Part shown: piece by piece, positions 19,990 through 34,323 of the stretch
Layout of the letters: each line of letters starts with the position of its first letter
Position numbering within the stretch: position 1 is the stretch's first letter
From: Methylomarinum vadi
Lineage (GTDB): Bacteria > Pseudomonadota > Gammaproteobacteria > Methylococcales > Methylomonadaceae
Direction: 5' to 3'
Assembly: GCF_000733935.1 (NCBI RefSeq)
Contig: NZ_JPON01000001.1
Span: 1,488,001 to 1,552,000 of the forward strand
Length of the DNA: 64,000 nucleotides
Program-made: the position numbers and the translations under genes
The notes under the pieces: model-generated
Database searches by the model: none
Told to the model about the DNA's origin: nothing
The model's input: the letters and a program-made list of their open reading frames with translations, nothing else

Positions 19990-20469
19990 ATGTCGCAATT
20001 AACGCATTTTAATCAAGCCGGTGAAGTTCATATGATCGATGTGGGCGATAAAAAAATCACTCACCGCACAGCCGTTAGCGAAGGCTATATCGAGATGCAA
20101 ACCGCCACTCTGAATCTAATCATGGCGGGTCAACATAAAAAAGGCGACGTGCTCGGCACCGCACGCCTGGCCGGAATCATGGCCAGCAAAAAAACCGCCG
20201 ACTTGATTCCGCTCTGCCACCCTCTGCCGCTCTCCTATGTCGACATCAAGTTGACGCCGGAACCCGAACATAATCGCGTTCATTGCCGCACGACCGTCAA
20301 AACCACCGGCCAGACCGGTGTCGAGATGGAAGCCTTGACTGCCACGCAAGTGGCTCTACTGACCATTTACGATATGTGCAAAGCGGTCGATCGCGGCATG
20401 GTCATACAGTCAGTGCAATTGCTGGAAAAAGAAGGCGGCAAATCGGGCCACTGGCAACGAGCCGAATAA
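19990..20469 (+). CDS. moaC: Cyclic pyranopterin monophosphate synthase MoaC
   Basis: The 159-residue protein converts the MoaA product to cyclic pyranopterin monophosphate. Family motifs present are [39 protein letters not shown] and [20 protein letters not shown] followed by CKAVDRG. The length is normal. It is divergent from moaD-moaE. moaA, which supplies the substrate precursor, is not in the window. Confidence 0.96.
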   Translation: MSQLTHFNQAGEVHMIDVGDKKITHRTAVSEGYIEMQTATLNLIMAGQHKKGDVLGTARLAGIMASKKTADLIPLCHPLPLSYVDIKLTPEPEHNRVHCRTTVKTTGQTGVEMEALTATQVALLTIYDMCKAVDRGMVIQSVQLLEKEGGKSGHWQRAE

Positions 20470-20802
20470 TTATCCACGGCTCGAGAAAAACCTGTTTACA
20501 GCGGCTTTCACAATAATAAAATGACGGATCCACCCAATCTGTTTACTATTGTGATCCAACTATTTGATAAATAGTAAACAATCATCATAACTTTCCATAA
20601 GCCATTAAATATCAAAGGGCTATATTCAACCATCGCCTTCGTAAGCCCTTTCATACTACTAACTTCGATCCTCCTCAATATTCCCCGCCCTTGGCGCTTT
20701 ACACTGGGAGAAAGAGTTTTGTATAGTTTGACACAGGAGAGCCCTTAACAAGTCAGCTTGGAAATCCCCCTTCCGAGCCCGCAAACAGCTAAAGGAACCA
20801 CG
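20470..20802 (+). promoter_or_regulatory. 333-bp leader of the redox operon with two inverted repeats
   Basis: No gene is seen here. GTTTACTATT (20541-20550) pairs perfectly with AATAGTAAAC (20570-20579) over 19 nt, and AAAGGGCT (20614-20621) pairs with AGCCCTTT (20644-20651). Neither is followed by a T tract in the plus direction, so they are better operator or attenuator candidates than terminators. No clear FNR box was found. A Shine-Dalgarno AAAGGA (20791-20796) serves the ATG at 20803. Confidence 0.35.
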
Positions 20803-22440
20803 ATGATCAAAAAACCCGCTGACATTACCCGCCCGGCGGACCTATCACGGCACGATCATGGAACGGGGCCGATCAGAAGCCAACGCCCCGTTTATAAAGA
20901 TTTTCTTCCCCCTTGCAACAACGCCTGTCCCGCCGGAGAAAACATACAGGCCTGGCTAGCGCTGGTGCAGGCCGGTCAGTACCACCAGGCCTGGCAGACA
21001 TTGATGCGGGACAACCCGATGCCGGCGGTCCACGGAAGGGTTTGCTACCATCCCTGCGAGTCCAACTGCAACCGCGAATCCCTGGACGGCGCCGTCAGCA
21101 TCCATGCGGTCGAGCGTTTTCTCGGCGACAAGGCGCTCGCAGAAGGTTGGCGCGTCGAGCCTGACCTACCACCCAGCGGCAAGCGCGTATTGGTCGTCGG
21201 CGCCGGTCCCAGCGGCTTGTCGGCCGCCTATCATCTCGCCCGGCTCGGCCATAACGTCGTCATTTACGATGCCGGGCCGATAGCGGGCGGCATGATGCGT
21301 TTCGGCATACCGGCCTACCGCCTGCCGAGAAAGGAGCTGGATCAAGAAATCGAAAGAATCCAATCACTGGGCGTCGAAATCGTGTTGAACCGCAAGGTCG
21401 ACAATCTGCTGGCCGACAAGAAAGAAGGTAACTTCGACGCCGTGTTCGTCGCCGTCGGCGCGCATTTGAGCAAACGAATCGATATCCCGGCGCGGGACGC
21501 GCCGAAAATGTTGGACGCGGTCAGCTTCTTGCGCCAGACCGCCACCGGCACGCCCCCAAAACTGGGCCGCCGGGTAGCGATTTATGGCGGCGGCAATACC
21601 GCGATGGACGCTGCCCGCACCGCGAAACGGCTGGGCGCCGAAGAAGCCTTGATCATTTACCGACGCGACCGCGACCACATGCCGGCACACAGTTTCGAGG
21701 CCGATGAAGCCATCGAAGAAGGCGTCAAGATCAATTGGCTGCGCTCGATCAAGGAAATCGACGAAACCACCTTCAAAGTCGAAGTCATGGAAATCGGCGA
21801 CGACGGTCGCGCCCGCCCCACCGGTCGCTACGAAACGCTGGAAGCCGACGCCCTGATTCTGGCGATAGGCCAGGATACCGACACCACTTTCCTGCGCGAT
21901 GTTCCCGGCGTCGAATTTAAATCGGACGGCACCGTCATTGTCGATTCCGGCATGCAGACCGGTGCAACCGGTATTTTCGCCGGGGGCGATATGGTACCGA
22001 GCGAGCGCACCGTCACGGTCGCCGTCGGCCACGGCAAGAAAGCCGCCCGCCACATCAACGCCTGGCTGCGGGGCGAACGGTATGTGCCCGCCCCCAAGCA
22101 TGACCCGGTCAGTTACGAACAATTACACGTCTGGTACAACACCGACGCCGAAAAAAGGGCTCAGGGGCAACTGCCACTGGAACAACGTTACGCCAGTTTC
22201 GACGAGATCGTTTCCGGCCTCAGCGCTGCCGACGCGACCTTCGAAGCGCAACGCTGTTTTTCCTGCGGCAACTGCTTCGAATGCGACGGTTGTTACGGCG
22301 CCTGCCCGGAAAAAGCCATCATCAAACTGGGTCCGGGCAAACGCTATCGCTACGACTACGATTTATGCACCGGCTGCGCGGTCTGTTACGAACAATGTCC
22401 ATGTCACGCCATTGAAATGGAACCGGAAAAGGGAGCTTAA
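20803..22440 (+). CDS. GltD-like NAD(P)H oxidoreductase with C-terminal ferredoxin domain
   Basis: The 545-residue flavo-iron-sulfur protein resembles the glutamate synthase small subunit. N-terminal Cys motifs CNNACPAG and CYHPCESNC are followed by an FAD site VVGAGPSGLSAAYHL, the GMMRFGIPAYRLPR block, a second dinucleotide site (YGGGNTAMDAART) and an FAD-closing AGGDMV. The C-terminal about 70 residues add a ferredoxin module with CFSCGNCFECDGC and CTGCAVCYEQC. It sits 3 bp before nifJ, so it probably moves electrons between NAD(P)H and ferredoxin for that enzyme (inference). The ATG at 20803 has AAAGGA upstream; an upstream TTG at 20758 is unlikely. Confidence 0.85.
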   Translation: MIKKPADITRPADLSRHDHGTGPIRSQRPVYKDFLPPCNNACPAGENIQAWLALVQAGQYHQAWQTLMRDNPMPAVHGRVCYHPCESNCNRESLDGAVSIHAVERFLGDKALAEGWRVEPDLPPSGKRVLVVGAGPSGLSAAYHLARLGHNVVIYDAGPIAGGMMRFGIPAYRLPRKELDQEIERIQSLGVEIVLNRKVDNLLADKKEGNFDAVFVAVGAHLSKRIDIPARDAPKMLDAVSFLRQTATGTPPKLGRRVAIYGGGNTAMDAARTAKRLGAEEALIIYRRDRDHMPAHSFEADEAIEEGVKINWLRSIKEIDETTFKVEVMEIGDDGRARPTGRYETLEADALILAIGQDTDTTFLRDVPGVEFKSDGTVIVDSGMQTGATGIFAGGDMVPSERTVTVAVGHGKKAARHINAWLRGERYVPAPKHDPVSYEQLHVWYNTDAEKRAQGQLPLEQRYASFDEIVSGLSAADATFEAQRCFSCGNCFECDGCYGACPEKAIIKLGPGKRYRYDYDLCTGCAVCYEQCPCHAIEMEPEKGA

Positions 22441-22443
22441 ACC

Positions 22444-26025
<3,582 letters not shown>

Positions 26026-26036
26026 AGGAAACGCAG

Positions 26037-27062
26037 ATGGATTTATCAACCCGCTACCTGGGCCTGACCTTGAAACACCCCGTCATCGCTTCTTCGTCTC
26101 CGCTGTCGGAGACACTGGAAGGGATTAAATTATTGGAGGATTCGGGCGCCTCGGCGGTCGTGATGTTTTCGCTTTTCGAGGAACAAATCCGCTACGAAAA
26201 CGAAGCCTTCGACTATTTGTTGGACTCGGGCTGCGACAGCTTCGCCGAATCATTGAACTATTTCCCTCATATCGACCGCTCGCCGAAAGAGCCAGATCAT
26301 TACTTGAAACTGGTCAGCAAGGCTGTCGAGGCCACCGACATTCCGATCATCGGCAGCCTGAACGGTGTTACCAGCGAGGGTTGGATCGATTATGCCAGAC
26401 AGATTCAGGATGCGGGCGCCCATGCCTTGGAGCTGAATATCTTTTTCATCCCGACCGATATCGACATGCTCCCGAGCGATGTCGAGCAACGTTATTTCGA
26501 CATACTGCAAGCGGTGAAAAGTTCAGTATCGATTCCGGTCGCCATCAAATTGAGTCCGTTTTTCAGCTCGATCGGCAATATGGCGAAACGCTTGGATGAA
26601 GCCGGCGCCGACGGGTTGGTACTGTTCAACCGCTTTTATCAACCCGATATCGATCTGGACCGGCTGCAGGTGGATTCACGCGCCAGCCTCAGCACGCCGG
26701 AAGAGATCAGGCTGCCGCTGCTGTGGATCGCAGTGCTGTACGGCCGCATCGAGGCATCGCTAGCCGCGAGCCGCGGCGTGCATTCGGCCAAGGAAATCGT
26801 CAAATACCTACTGGCCGGGGCCGATGTCGTGACCGTCGCCTCGGCACTGATGAAACACGGCCCGCAGCATCTGCAAACCCTCGTCAATGACCTGGAACAA
26901 TGGTTGTCGGCGCGCAATTACCACTCCCTGGACGAGGTCAGAGGCGTCATGAGCCGTCTTAACGCGACCAACCCGGAAGCCTTCGAGCGGGTTAACTATA
27001 TCAAAATATTGGAGAGTTTCGACAATACTCTCGCCGGCGGCAATTACGCGGCGACGCCTTAA
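26037..27062 (+). CDS. Dihydroorotate-dehydrogenase-like flavoprotein
   Basis: The 341-residue FMN-type TIM-barrel protein opens with MDLSTRYLGLTLKHPVIASSSPL and contains LELNIFF, VAIKLSPFFSSI, GADGLVLFNRFYQPDID and SRGVHSAKEIVKYLLAGADV, as in DHOD-like proteins often encoded beside nifJ. It is probably not the pyrimidine enzyme; a role in the same electron-transfer unit is inferred from position, 11 bp after nifJ. The ATG at 26037 with AGAGGAAA upstream is preferred over an in-frame start inside nifJ. Confidence 0.85.
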   Translation: MDLSTRYLGLTLKHPVIASSSPLSETLEGIKLLEDSGASAVVMFSLFEEQIRYENEAFDYLLDSGCDSFAESLNYFPHIDRSPKEPDHYLKLVSKAVEATDIPIIGSLNGVTSEGWIDYARQIQDAGAHALELNIFFIPTDIDMLPSDVEQRYFDILQAVKSSVSIPVAIKLSPFFSSIGNMAKRLDEAGADGLVLFNRFYQPDIDLDRLQVDSRASLSTPEEIRLPLLWIAVLYGRIEASLAASRGVHSAKEIVKYLLAGADVVTVASALMKHGPQHLQTLVNDLEQWLSARNYHSLDEVRGVMSRLNATNPEAFERVNYIKILESFDNTLAGGNYAATP

Positions 27063-27339
27063 TGTGTCACGGATTGACAGGCAAACAATCATCTTTAGAC
27101 ACCCTATAGAAATAACGTTATGCGATTTTTACCCATCCAACATTTTCCATAACTTACACACATCAAAATAGTCAAATTTTGAATTATTAAAGGCTGCCTT
27201 TAGTCAAGCCTAAAAGCATGCAATTTGTCGCTTTCAGACCAATCATCGGCTGACTTGGTCTACAAAAGATTACGCCGGGGACGCAATTGGCCACACTTCG
27301 ACCGCATGCATTAACGAATCTTGCCAGGAAGAGGAGCGA

Positions 27340-27852
27340 CTAGTTTTTTGCTTTACTGCCGTCACCGGTTGACAATGAAGACATATCCAACCCGATATCG
27401 GCAAACGCCGCGGCCCAATCGGTTTCGAGTGTTTTTTTCTTAACGGCGGATTTGTCAGCCGACTTTGTGGCCTGAGCGGTTGATGAAGCGGCGGCCTGAG
27501 GCAGTAGCGCGAGATATTTATCCAACAATTCGCACAAATGTCGATAAAAATCACTCATCGGCTTTTGTTTCACTTGCTGTTCCAGAAACTGATATAAAAA
27601 CTGTTTTTCCGCCTCGATAAAGTCTTCGCATAATTCCACCGCGACTTGCTTTTCCATTTTCTGATGACCGGTCAAATAATCGATCAACGACGATTTTCGC
27701 CGCTCTTCCCGGAGCGAAACGCTGTCGAGCAATTGTTCCAAGGCCGCATGGTTGTTTTTTTTGCGTTTCCAGCCCACAAACAAAATAGTCAACAGCAACA
27801 GTACCAGAATAAAAATAATCTCGGCCATCACAATCAGTACAACTTCATTCAT
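27340..27852 (-). CDS. Small membrane-anchored protein of the VWA operon
   Basis: Unrecognised 170-residue protein. An N-terminal membrane helix (about 4-25, Leu/Ile/Val-rich) is followed by a basic KRKKN stretch, predicting the remainder in the cytoplasm. The middle is helical and charged, and the C-terminal part has an Ala/Ser/Lys-rich linker before a short conserved-looking end (TDWAAAFADIGLDMSSL). It is the last gene of a three-gene operon, and its ATG overlaps the upstream stop by 4 bp. The role is unknown; membrane topology like its neighbour suggests a complex. Confidence 0.7.
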   Translation of the reverse strand: MNEVVLIVMAEIIFILVLLLLTILFVGWKRKKNNHAALEQLLDSVSLREERRKSSLIDYLTGHQKMEKQVAVELCEDFIEAEKQFLYQFLEQQVKQKPMSDFYRHLCELLDKYLALLPQAAASSTAQATKSADKSAVKKKTLETDWAAAFADIGLDMSSLSTGDGSKAKN

Positions 27853-28502
27853 GAACCTTCTCCCCCTTCGCCAAGCCCTTTGAAAGAACCGCGAGCAGAC
27901 TTTTCCGCTTCCTGAAAAATCCGTAACATTTTCTTGCTGCTGTTTTCCAGCTCCAATTCCGTTTGTTTACCGCTAAAAACCCGGGTGTATTCGGTAGATA
28001 TCTCATCCATCGTTTGCAGCGCCTTTTCCAACTGTTCGGCCAGCTGTTTCCCTTCTTTTTTTAACTGACTGATTTGCGCCTTGGCTCGTTCCAGCTCTTC
28101 CATAGTTCCCGAATCGACCAAGCCGTTCGTTTCTTGTAGGATTCGGCAATAAGGGTTTGCCAATTTGTTTATGGCGCGATCAATCTCTTTCAATAAGGCT
28201 GCATCTCGTTGTAGAAAAATTTGCAGAATCTGTTGATACAAAGCGTGCTCGCAATTGCGGATTTCCTGCAAGATTTCCTTTAGTTTATCGTTGTCGATTT
28301 CGCAATTTTCCTTGATCAATTCACCCAATTTTTTGCTGCGTTTGAGTTCCGCCTCCTCTAGCCGGGTGATCAATTCATTCGCCGCTACACGTTCCCGCTT
28401 TTTTCTTTTAGCAAAAATAAACAACAACGCAAAAGCCAGGACGAGTAGACCAGCCAACGCTTCCGCCATTAAAATAATCAGTGCCGTATTGAGTTCAATC
28501 AT
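27849..28502 (-). CDS. Membrane-anchored coiled-coil protein of the VWA operon
   Basis: Unrecognised 217-residue protein. One N-terminal membrane helix (about 8-30) precedes a basic cluster AKRKKRERV, so the long helical remainder should be cytoplasmic. The stretch about 130-190 (ELERAKAQISQLKKEGKQLA onward) is a clear coiled coil. It overlaps both neighbours by ATGA-type 4-bp junctions, which argues for fixed stoichiometry and one complex with the VWA protein. Confidence 0.72.
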   Translation of the reverse strand: MIELNTALIILMAEALAGLLVLAFALLFIFAKRKKRERVAANELITRLEEAELKRSKKLGELIKENCEIDNDKLKEILQEIRNCEHALYQQILQIFLQRDAALLKEIDRAINKLANPYCRILQETNGLVDSGTMEELERAKAQISQLKKEGKQLAEQLEKALQTMDEISTEYTRVFSGKQTELELENSSKKMLRIFQEAEKSARGSFKGLGEGGEGS

Positions 28503-30355
28503 GCCAATCTATCCAAAAGTTGCTGATGTTTTTCCGCGGATTTTTTCTTGCCTATTTTGTAGACCGAGAACCCTAAACCCAATAACAACGCATTGATTCC
28601 TGCCACTACACCTGCAACCACGGCCCAACTGCCTTCTTCGCTATCAATAGTTTTCCCGACTTTCGTTTCTCTACTATTTTGCTGATTCTGTTGTTGAATT
28701 TCCGCTTTTTCAGTCACATTTTCCTGCTCTGATCGAGGAAAGATTTGTGACTGCGGTTGGTTCGCCGTTGTATCTTCCGAACCAGCTTGGGCAGTGGCTT
28801 TTTGCTGTTCTTGCAAAGCTCGAATCGAAGAACCGTCGATAATAATCGGCTTGATGGACGGCGCAATCATTGCACCACGCACGGTCTTGGCCGAAACATC
28901 GAAATTGACGATCACTCTTTCTCCTGATTCTGGCAAAGCCAGCGCCAGCAGCCAACGTCCACCTTCAGTTTTCAACTGTCTCCGCTCAACCGGTTTGTCG
29001 CCATGATTAATGACGGCATTAATACCCAATTTGCTCGTATCGATTATATTCGCATTCGGTATCAATTCCAGTTCGAACAGTTGCTTTTCATTATCGATCG
29101 ATTGTTCGACTTTGACTAACGCATCCATGACTTCGACCGTCTTGACCAATTTACGCTGAAAGGTTTTTCCATCCGCGATGATTTGCAACGTATGCCTGCC
29201 TTTATCCAACGTTTGAGCAAGGGTTTGCATCCAAAAGCCCGGCTTATCCGGCGCTAGCTGCATGCGCCACTCGCTTTTTCTGTTCAATGCATCGGTTTGC
29301 ACTAATAAGACTTGTACCAAACGCAAAAAGTCATCACGCCGAATCAACTCGCCCTGCTCGGTAAAATGAACAAGCACTTCGACCGACTCCCCCTCGGCAA
29401 CATGAGTCGGCAAATCGTTGACCAGTAATTTTAAATCGGTCATTACCATGACTTGATTGTCGGGATCGGTTTCCGCATCGAGCGTCCACTCGCCGGTCTT
29501 AGGTTGTTTCACCGTAACCAAATCATAGCGTCTGTCCTCGACCCATGTCATGTTTTCGGGCCGGTGTTGCCGGTTATGCTCTTTGCCGTCGGGATCAATC
29601 AGGCGCGTGGCCACGGCATCTGTTTTTTTGAATACTAACAGCGAAAATTCCTTGACGCTGTCATCGATAGTGAATTTATTATCGCGCAACGGCACCGTAT
29701 CATGGGGAACCGCCTGGTTAAACATGGTCAAGAAAATTTTTTGCAATTGCTCGGCCGATTGCGGCGACTCCGACCAACCTTTGGTATCCAATGCCAACCT
29801 GGCCAATAATTCTTTATCGGCTTGTCCAGACAGGGCAATCGTATGCACCTTGATTTGCCGTTGTTGCAAAACCGGAACCATGTCGCTCAAGATCCTTTCC
29901 CTCGAATCTCCGCTTTCCATGATGTCTTCCGATATATCCACTAGGCCGTCTGTCAACACAATCAGATTTTTTTGTCGTTCCTGGCCAAAACCTTCCTTCA
30001 CTACTTGCTGAATGGCATTTTCGATATCGGTAAAAATCCCGCGTGAGTGAATTTTATCGACGGCCGACAGAGCCTTCTTTTTCCACTCCTGATCGACCGA
30101 CGTCGTTTTGCTCAATAGTGCAGTCCCTTCCGCAAACATCCAGATACCGGCACGACTGCCGTCCGGCAATAAATGAATAAGCAACTTAACCGCGGAGATG
30201 CGGCGATTTTCCGGATCGTTTTGTTTCATGCTGCCAGAGACATCGATCAGCACATTGACGGCAATATCAGGCGTTGCACTGTTTTGCGCCACCGCGTGCG
30301 AAGTGCCGTATAGGAGTACAAAAATACCGATACATGCTCTGACCCAGAACATCAT
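28499..30355 (-). CDS. Secreted, membrane-anchored VWA-domain protein
   Basis: The 618-residue protein has a signal peptide (about 1-23, ending AVAQ), a von Willebrand A domain (about 30-215) with an intact MIDAS start DVSGS (Asp38, Ser40, Ser42) and VLTDG, a beta-rich middle of Ig-like character, a Gln/Ser-rich linker, and a C-terminal membrane helix (about 575-598) with a basic cytoplasmic tail. It heads an operon with two cytoplasm-facing membrane proteins. VWA domains bind proteins through a metal ion, so an envelope adhesion or signalling complex is plausible. No specific family function is recognised. Confidence 0.82.
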   Translation of the reverse strand: MMFWVRACIGIFVLLYGTSHAVAQNSATPDIAVNVLIDVSGSMKQNDPENRRISAVKLLIHLLPDGSRAGIWMFAEGTALLSKTTSVDQEWKKKALSAVDKIHSRGIFTDIENAIQQVVKEGFGQERQKNLIVLTDGLVDISEDIMESGDSRERILSDMVPVLQQRQIKVHTIALSGQADKELLARLALDTKGWSESPQSAEQLQKIFLTMFNQAVPHDTVPLRDNKFTIDDSVKEFSLLVFKKTDAVATRLIDPDGKEHNRQHRPENMTWVEDRRYDLVTVKQPKTGEWTLDAETDPDNQVMVMTDLKLLVNDLPTHVAEGESVEVLVHFTEQGELIRRDDFLRLVQVLLVQTDALNRKSEWRMQLAPDKPGFWMQTLAQTLDKGRHTLQIIADGKTFQRKLVKTVEVMDALVKVEQSIDNEKQLFELELIPNANIIDTSKLGINAVINHGDKPVERRQLKTEGGRWLLALALPESGERVIVNFDVSAKTVRGAMIAPSIKPIIIDGSSIRALQEQQKATAQAGSEDTTANQPQSQIFPRSEQENVTEKAEIQQQNQQNSRETKVGKTIDSEEGSWAVVAGVVAGINALLLGLGFSVYKIGKKKSAEKHQQLLDRLA

Positions 30356-30553
30356 ACACTGTCCACAAAAGTTAAGTCGTGATTAACAAATATAGTCCAA
30401 TTAGTGGATTTATAGACTGAATCGGGTTAACAACTTAAACCTGTTTGTTGATCGCCATGAAATTTAGCGGCTCCCAATGTAAACAAGACTAGATAATCAC
30501 TAACCTTTATAATAGGCAAGAAATTTAACCCATACATTCTACGAGGAAACTAT

Positions 30554-31726
30554 ATGTCGATTAAAAGAATGGTAGATCTGGATCTCACCGGTAAACGCGT
30601 CCTAATCCGTCAGGATTTGAATGTCCCCGTCAAAGACGGCAAGGTTACCAGTGACCTACGCATTCAAGCCAGTGTGCCAACCATCGAGAAAGCCCTGGAA
30701 AGCGGCGCCGCTGTCATGTTGATGTCTCATCTGGGCCGTCCCGAGGAAGGTCAATATTCCGAGGAAGCCAGTCTGAAACCCGTGGCGGAAAGATTGTCGG
30801 AACTGCTCGGCAAACCGGTTCGTCTGGAAAAAGACTGGCTGGATGGCATCGACATCGCGCCAGGTGAAGTCGTATTGTGCGAAAACGTCCGCTTCAATGT
30901 TGGCGAAAAGAAAAATAACGATGAACTGGGCCAAAAAATGGCCGCATTGTGCGATATTTTCGTCATGGATGCCTTCGGGACCGCGCACCGCGCCCAGGCC
31001 TCCACTCACAGTGTGGCGAAATACGCGCCGATCGCCTGTTCCGGCCCATTATTGAGCGCCGAACTGGATGCTTTGGGACAAGCCCTGGAACATCCGGCCA
31101 AGCCATTGGTTGCAATCGTTGGCGGCTCCAAAGTTTCCACCAAACTGACCGTATTGGAATCCCTGTCCACTAAGGTGGACCAACTGATCGTCGGCGGCGG
31201 CATCGCCAATACTTTCATCGCTGCGGCCGGTTATTCGGTCGGCAAATCGTTGTACGAGGAAGAACTGATCGACGAAGCCAAGAAACTGATGGCGCAAGCC
31301 AAAGCCAACGGTTCCGACATTCCGGTTCCGGTCGACGTGGTCTGCGCCAAGGAATTTTCCGAAAGCGCGGAAGCGACCGTGAAAAAAGTCGACGAGGTCG
31401 CCGACGACGACATGATCCTGGATATCGGCCCTGAAACCGCCAAGCAATACGCCCAAGTCCTGCAATCGGCCGGTACCATCGTCTGGAACGGTCCGGTCGG
31501 CGTATTCGAGATCGACCAATTCGGCGAAGGCACCAAATCCCTGTCGATGGCGATCGCCAACAGCGCGGCCTTCTCGATCGCCGGCGGCGGCGATACGCTG
31601 GCGGCCATCGACAAATACGGCATCAGCAACCGGGTGTCTTACACCTCCACCGGCGGCGGCGCGTTCCTGGAATTTCTGGAAGGTAAAAAGCTGCCGGCCG
31701 TCGCCATGTTGGAAGAGCGCAACTGA
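30554..31726 (+). CDS. pgk: Phosphoglycerate kinase
   Basis: The 390-residue glycolytic enzyme transfers phosphate between 1,3-bisphosphoglycerate and ADP. Conserved blocks are [25 protein letters not shown], the hinge and nucleotide-site segment [10 protein letters not shown], and GGGDTLAAI with STGGGAFLE near the end. A GAGGAAA lies just before the ATG. It is followed by a strong terminator and stands as its own unit. Confidence 0.98.
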   Translation: MSIKRMVDLDLTGKRVLIRQDLNVPVKDGKVTSDLRIQASVPTIEKALESGAAVMLMSHLGRPEEGQYSEEASLKPVAERLSELLGKPVRLEKDWLDGIDIAPGEVVLCENVRFNVGEKKNNDELGQKMAALCDIFVMDAFGTAHRAQASTHSVAKYAPIACSGPLLSAELDALGQALEHPAKPLVAIVGGSKVSTKLTVLESLSTKVDQLIVGGGIANTFIAAAGYSVGKSLYEEELIDEAKKLMAQAKANGSDIPVPVDVVCAKEFSESAEATVKKVDEVADDDMILDIGPETAKQYAQVLQSAGTIVWNGPVGVFEIDQFGEGTKSLSMAIANSAAFSIAGGGDTLAAIDKYGISNRVSYTSTGGGAFLEFLEGKKLPAVAMLEERN

Positions 31727-31786
31727 TCCTTCAACACCGTTACGCGAGCCCGGTCAGCGCATCGCGCGACCGTCGTTGCTCGTCGC

Positions 31787-31820
31787 AGCCCTGCCGGGCC
31801 ATTGCTTGGCAGGGCTTTTT
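31787..31820 (+). terminator. Intrinsic terminator after pgk
   Basis: AGCCCTGCC (31787-31795) pairs perfectly with GGCAGGGCT (31808-31816), followed by a T-rich tract. It separates pgk from rpoZ. Confidence 0.9.
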
Positions 31821-31876
31821 CTTTATATAATTGCCAGTTCTGTTTTATTTTTGGCGCTAAATTAATAGGTTATATC

Positions 31877-32116
31877 ATGGCTAGAATTACAGTCGAAGAT
31901 TGCTTGGAAAATGTCGACAATCGTTTCAAACTGGTTTTATTGGCAAGCAAAAGGGCTCGTCAATTGGAAAAAGGGGCCGATGAATTCATCCCTCGTGAAA
32001 GAGATAAAAACACCGTGGTCGCCTTACGCGAAATCGCGGCCGGCCATGTCAGCGAAGATAACATTGACAAGCTATACAAATTGAGCGATGTTTCCGATAC
32101 CAGTCTAGAACTATAA
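31877..32116 (+). CDS. rpoZ: RNA polymerase omega subunit
   Basis: The 79-residue product [20 protein letters not shown]... is omega, which helps assemble RNA polymerase and forms part of a ppGpp site. The family begins MARVTVEDC, which fixes the ATG at 31877 although the frame is open further upstream, into the pgk terminator. The next gene, spoT, starts 10 bp after the stop, giving the classic rpoZ-spoT pairing. Confidence 0.97.
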   Translation: MARITVEDCLENVDNRFKLVLLASKRARQLEKGADEFIPRERDKNTVVALREIAAGHVSEDNIDKLYKLSDVSDTSLEL

Positions 32117-32126
32117 ACCATACTCT

Positions 32127-34304
32127 ATGCCAGGAATAGTCGTCGAACCGGATCAACAAAAAACCGAGACGCCCGAAGATAAACTGCTTAGGCGTTTATG
32201 TTCGGTTCTGAGCGACTATCTGGATCAGGAACACATCGACGAAATCGTCCGCGCCTATCAGTTCGGCGCTAAGGCCCATGCCGGCCAATTTCGTAAAAGC
32301 GGCGAGGCTTTCATTTGCCACCCCGTATCCGTCGCTATCAGCCTGGCGGAAATGCGCCTGGATACTCGCGGAATCATGGCCGCCATTCTGCATGACGTGA
32401 TCGAAGATACGCCCGTCAGCAAACAAGAGCTAGGCGAGCAATTCAGCGAGGAAATCGCCGAACTGGTCGACGGCGTCACCAAACTTACCAAACTGGATAA
32501 CAAATCCCGCGCCGAGGCTCAGGCGGAAAACGTGCGTAAAATGTTCCTGGCCATGGCCAAGGACCTGCGCGTCATCCTGGTCAAACTGGCCGACCGCCTG
32601 CATAACATGCAAACCTTGGGCGCCATGCCACCAGCCGCGAAACGCCGTATCGCCAAGGAAACCTTGGAAATCTACGCCCCCATCGCCAACCGCCTGGGCA
32701 TGAACAAGGTTCGTCATCAATTGGAATCACTCGGCTTCAAGGCCCTTTATCCGAGGCGCTATAAAATTATCAGTCACGCGGTCAAAAAAGCGCGCGGCAA
32801 CCGCAAGGAAATCATCGATACGATTCAAGGGGCAATCCAGACCCGGCTTAACCAGACCGACATGAACTGTACCGTGGCGGGCCGGGAAAAGAACGTCGCC
32901 AGCATTTATCAGAAAATGCTGAACAAAAAAATCTCCTTTTCCGATGTGTTCGACGTTTACGCTTTTCGCATTTATTGCGAGACGGTCGACGACTGCTATC
33001 GCGCCCTCGGCTGCGTACACAATCTCTACAATCCGATTCCAGGCCGTTTCAAGGATTATATCGCCCTGCCCAAGGCCAACGGCTATCAATCCCTGCATAC
33101 CGTCCTGCTTGGCCCCTACGGCGTGCCGATCGAAATTCAGATCAGGACCCACGAAATGCATCGCATGTCGGAAACCGGCATCGCCGCGCATTGGCTGTAT
33201 AAGTCCGATAACATCGATAACGAAACGGCGCAGGCCCGCGCCAACGAATGGCTGCGCGACCTGTTGGAAATCCAGAAATCGGCCGGCGATTCATTGGAGT
33301 TTATCGAAAACCTCAAAGTCGACCTGTTCCCGCAAGAAGTCTTCGTCTTCACACCCCAGGGCGGCATCATCAAATTGCCGCGCGGTGCCACGGTGGTCGA
33401 TTTCGCTTACGCGGTCCATACCGACATCGGCAATTCCTGCATCTCGGCGCGTATCGACAAAAAACTGGTGCCGCTGCAAACCCGGCTGGAGAACGGCATG
33501 ACGGTCGAGGTCATCACCGCCTCGTGGGCCCGCCCCAATCCGCTTTGGCTCAATTATGTCGCCACCGCCAAGGCCCGCAGCAGCATCCGCACGTATCTGA
33601 AGAATTTCAAACAGCAAGAAGCGATCAATCTGGGCCGGCGCCTGCTGGATAATGAGTTGCATAGCATGAACCTGCAGTTGGACGATATCGATAGCTTCCG
33701 TATTAACGAAGTGCTGGAGGCTTTCCAGATGCATTCCCTGGATCAATTGCTGGAAGACATCGGCCTCGGCAACAAAATGCCTTTACTGGTCGCGAAACGC
33801 ATCAGCCAAGCCGATGTTCATGCAGCCGTCAAACTGGACGACCAGGAAAGCAGCAACAAGGCCCCACTGATCATCAAGGGCAGCGAAGGCATGGTCGTGA
33901 CGCTGGCCAAATGCTGTCGACCCATTCCGGGCGATCCGATCATCGGTTTTTTCAATCCCGGCAAGGGTATTGTCGTGCATCATCACGAGTGTCGCAACAG
34001 CAACGAAGTGCGAAAAAAACATACCAGTTGGCTGGACGTCGAATGGAGCAGCGAAGCCGCCGGGGAATTTCCCGCCGAAATCCGTATCGAACTCCTTAAC
34101 CAACGGGGGACGTTAGCAACGATCGCCTCGACTATTTCCGGCATGGAATCCAACATCGAAAACGTCAAGGTGGTGGATCAGGACGAACGTGTCTCGGTGG
34201 ACTTGATCACGTTGACGGTCAGGGACCGGGTACACCTGGCCAATATCATCCGCAAACTGAAAAAATTGAGCATTGTGTTAAAACTTACCCGCGTCAAAGG
34301 CTAA
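32127..34304 (+). CDS. spoT: Bifunctional (p)ppGpp synthetase/hydrolase SpoT
   Basis: The 725-residue stringent-response enzyme has an HD hydrolase domain (ILHDVIEDT near residue 91), a synthetase domain with [29 protein letters not shown] and EIQIRT, a TGS domain ([17 protein letters not shown]), and a C-terminal ACT domain (about 650-720). The RFKD motif is of the RxKD type associated with bifunctional enzymes, as opposed to the acidic version of RelA. It lies between rpoZ and ridA. Confidence 0.97.
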   Translation: MPGIVVEPDQQKTETPEDKLLRRLCSVLSDYLDQEHIDEIVRAYQFGAKAHAGQFRKSGEAFICHPVSVAISLAEMRLDTRGIMAAILHDVIEDTPVSKQELGEQFSEEIAELVDGVTKLTKLDNKSRAEAQAENVRKMFLAMAKDLRVILVKLADRLHNMQTLGAMPPAAKRRIAKETLEIYAPIANRLGMNKVRHQLESLGFKALYPRRYKIISHAVKKARGNRKEIIDTIQGAIQTRLNQTDMNCTVAGREKNVASIYQKMLNKKISFSDVFDVYAFRIYCETVDDCYRALGCVHNLYNPIPGRFKDYIALPKANGYQSLHTVLLGPYGVPIEIQIRTHEMHRMSETGIAAHWLYKSDNIDNETAQARANEWLRDLLEIQKSAGDSLEFIENLKVDLFPQEVFVFTPQGGIIKLPRGATVVDFAYAVHTDIGNSCISARIDKKLVPLQTRLENGMTVEVITASWARPNPLWLNYVATAKARSSIRTYLKNFKQQEAINLGRRLLDNELHSMNLQLDDIDSFRINEVLEAFQMHSLDQLLEDIGLGNKMPLLVAKRISQADVHAAVKLDDQESSNKAPLIIKGSEGMVVTLAKCCRPIPGDPIIGFFNPGKGIVVHHHECRNSNEVRKKHTSWLDVEWSSEAAGEFPAEIRIELLNQRGTLATIASTISGMESNIENVKVVDQDERVSVDLITLTVRDRVHLANIIRKLKKLSIVLKLTRVKG

Positions 34305-34323
34305 ACATCCAAGGACTCGAACC

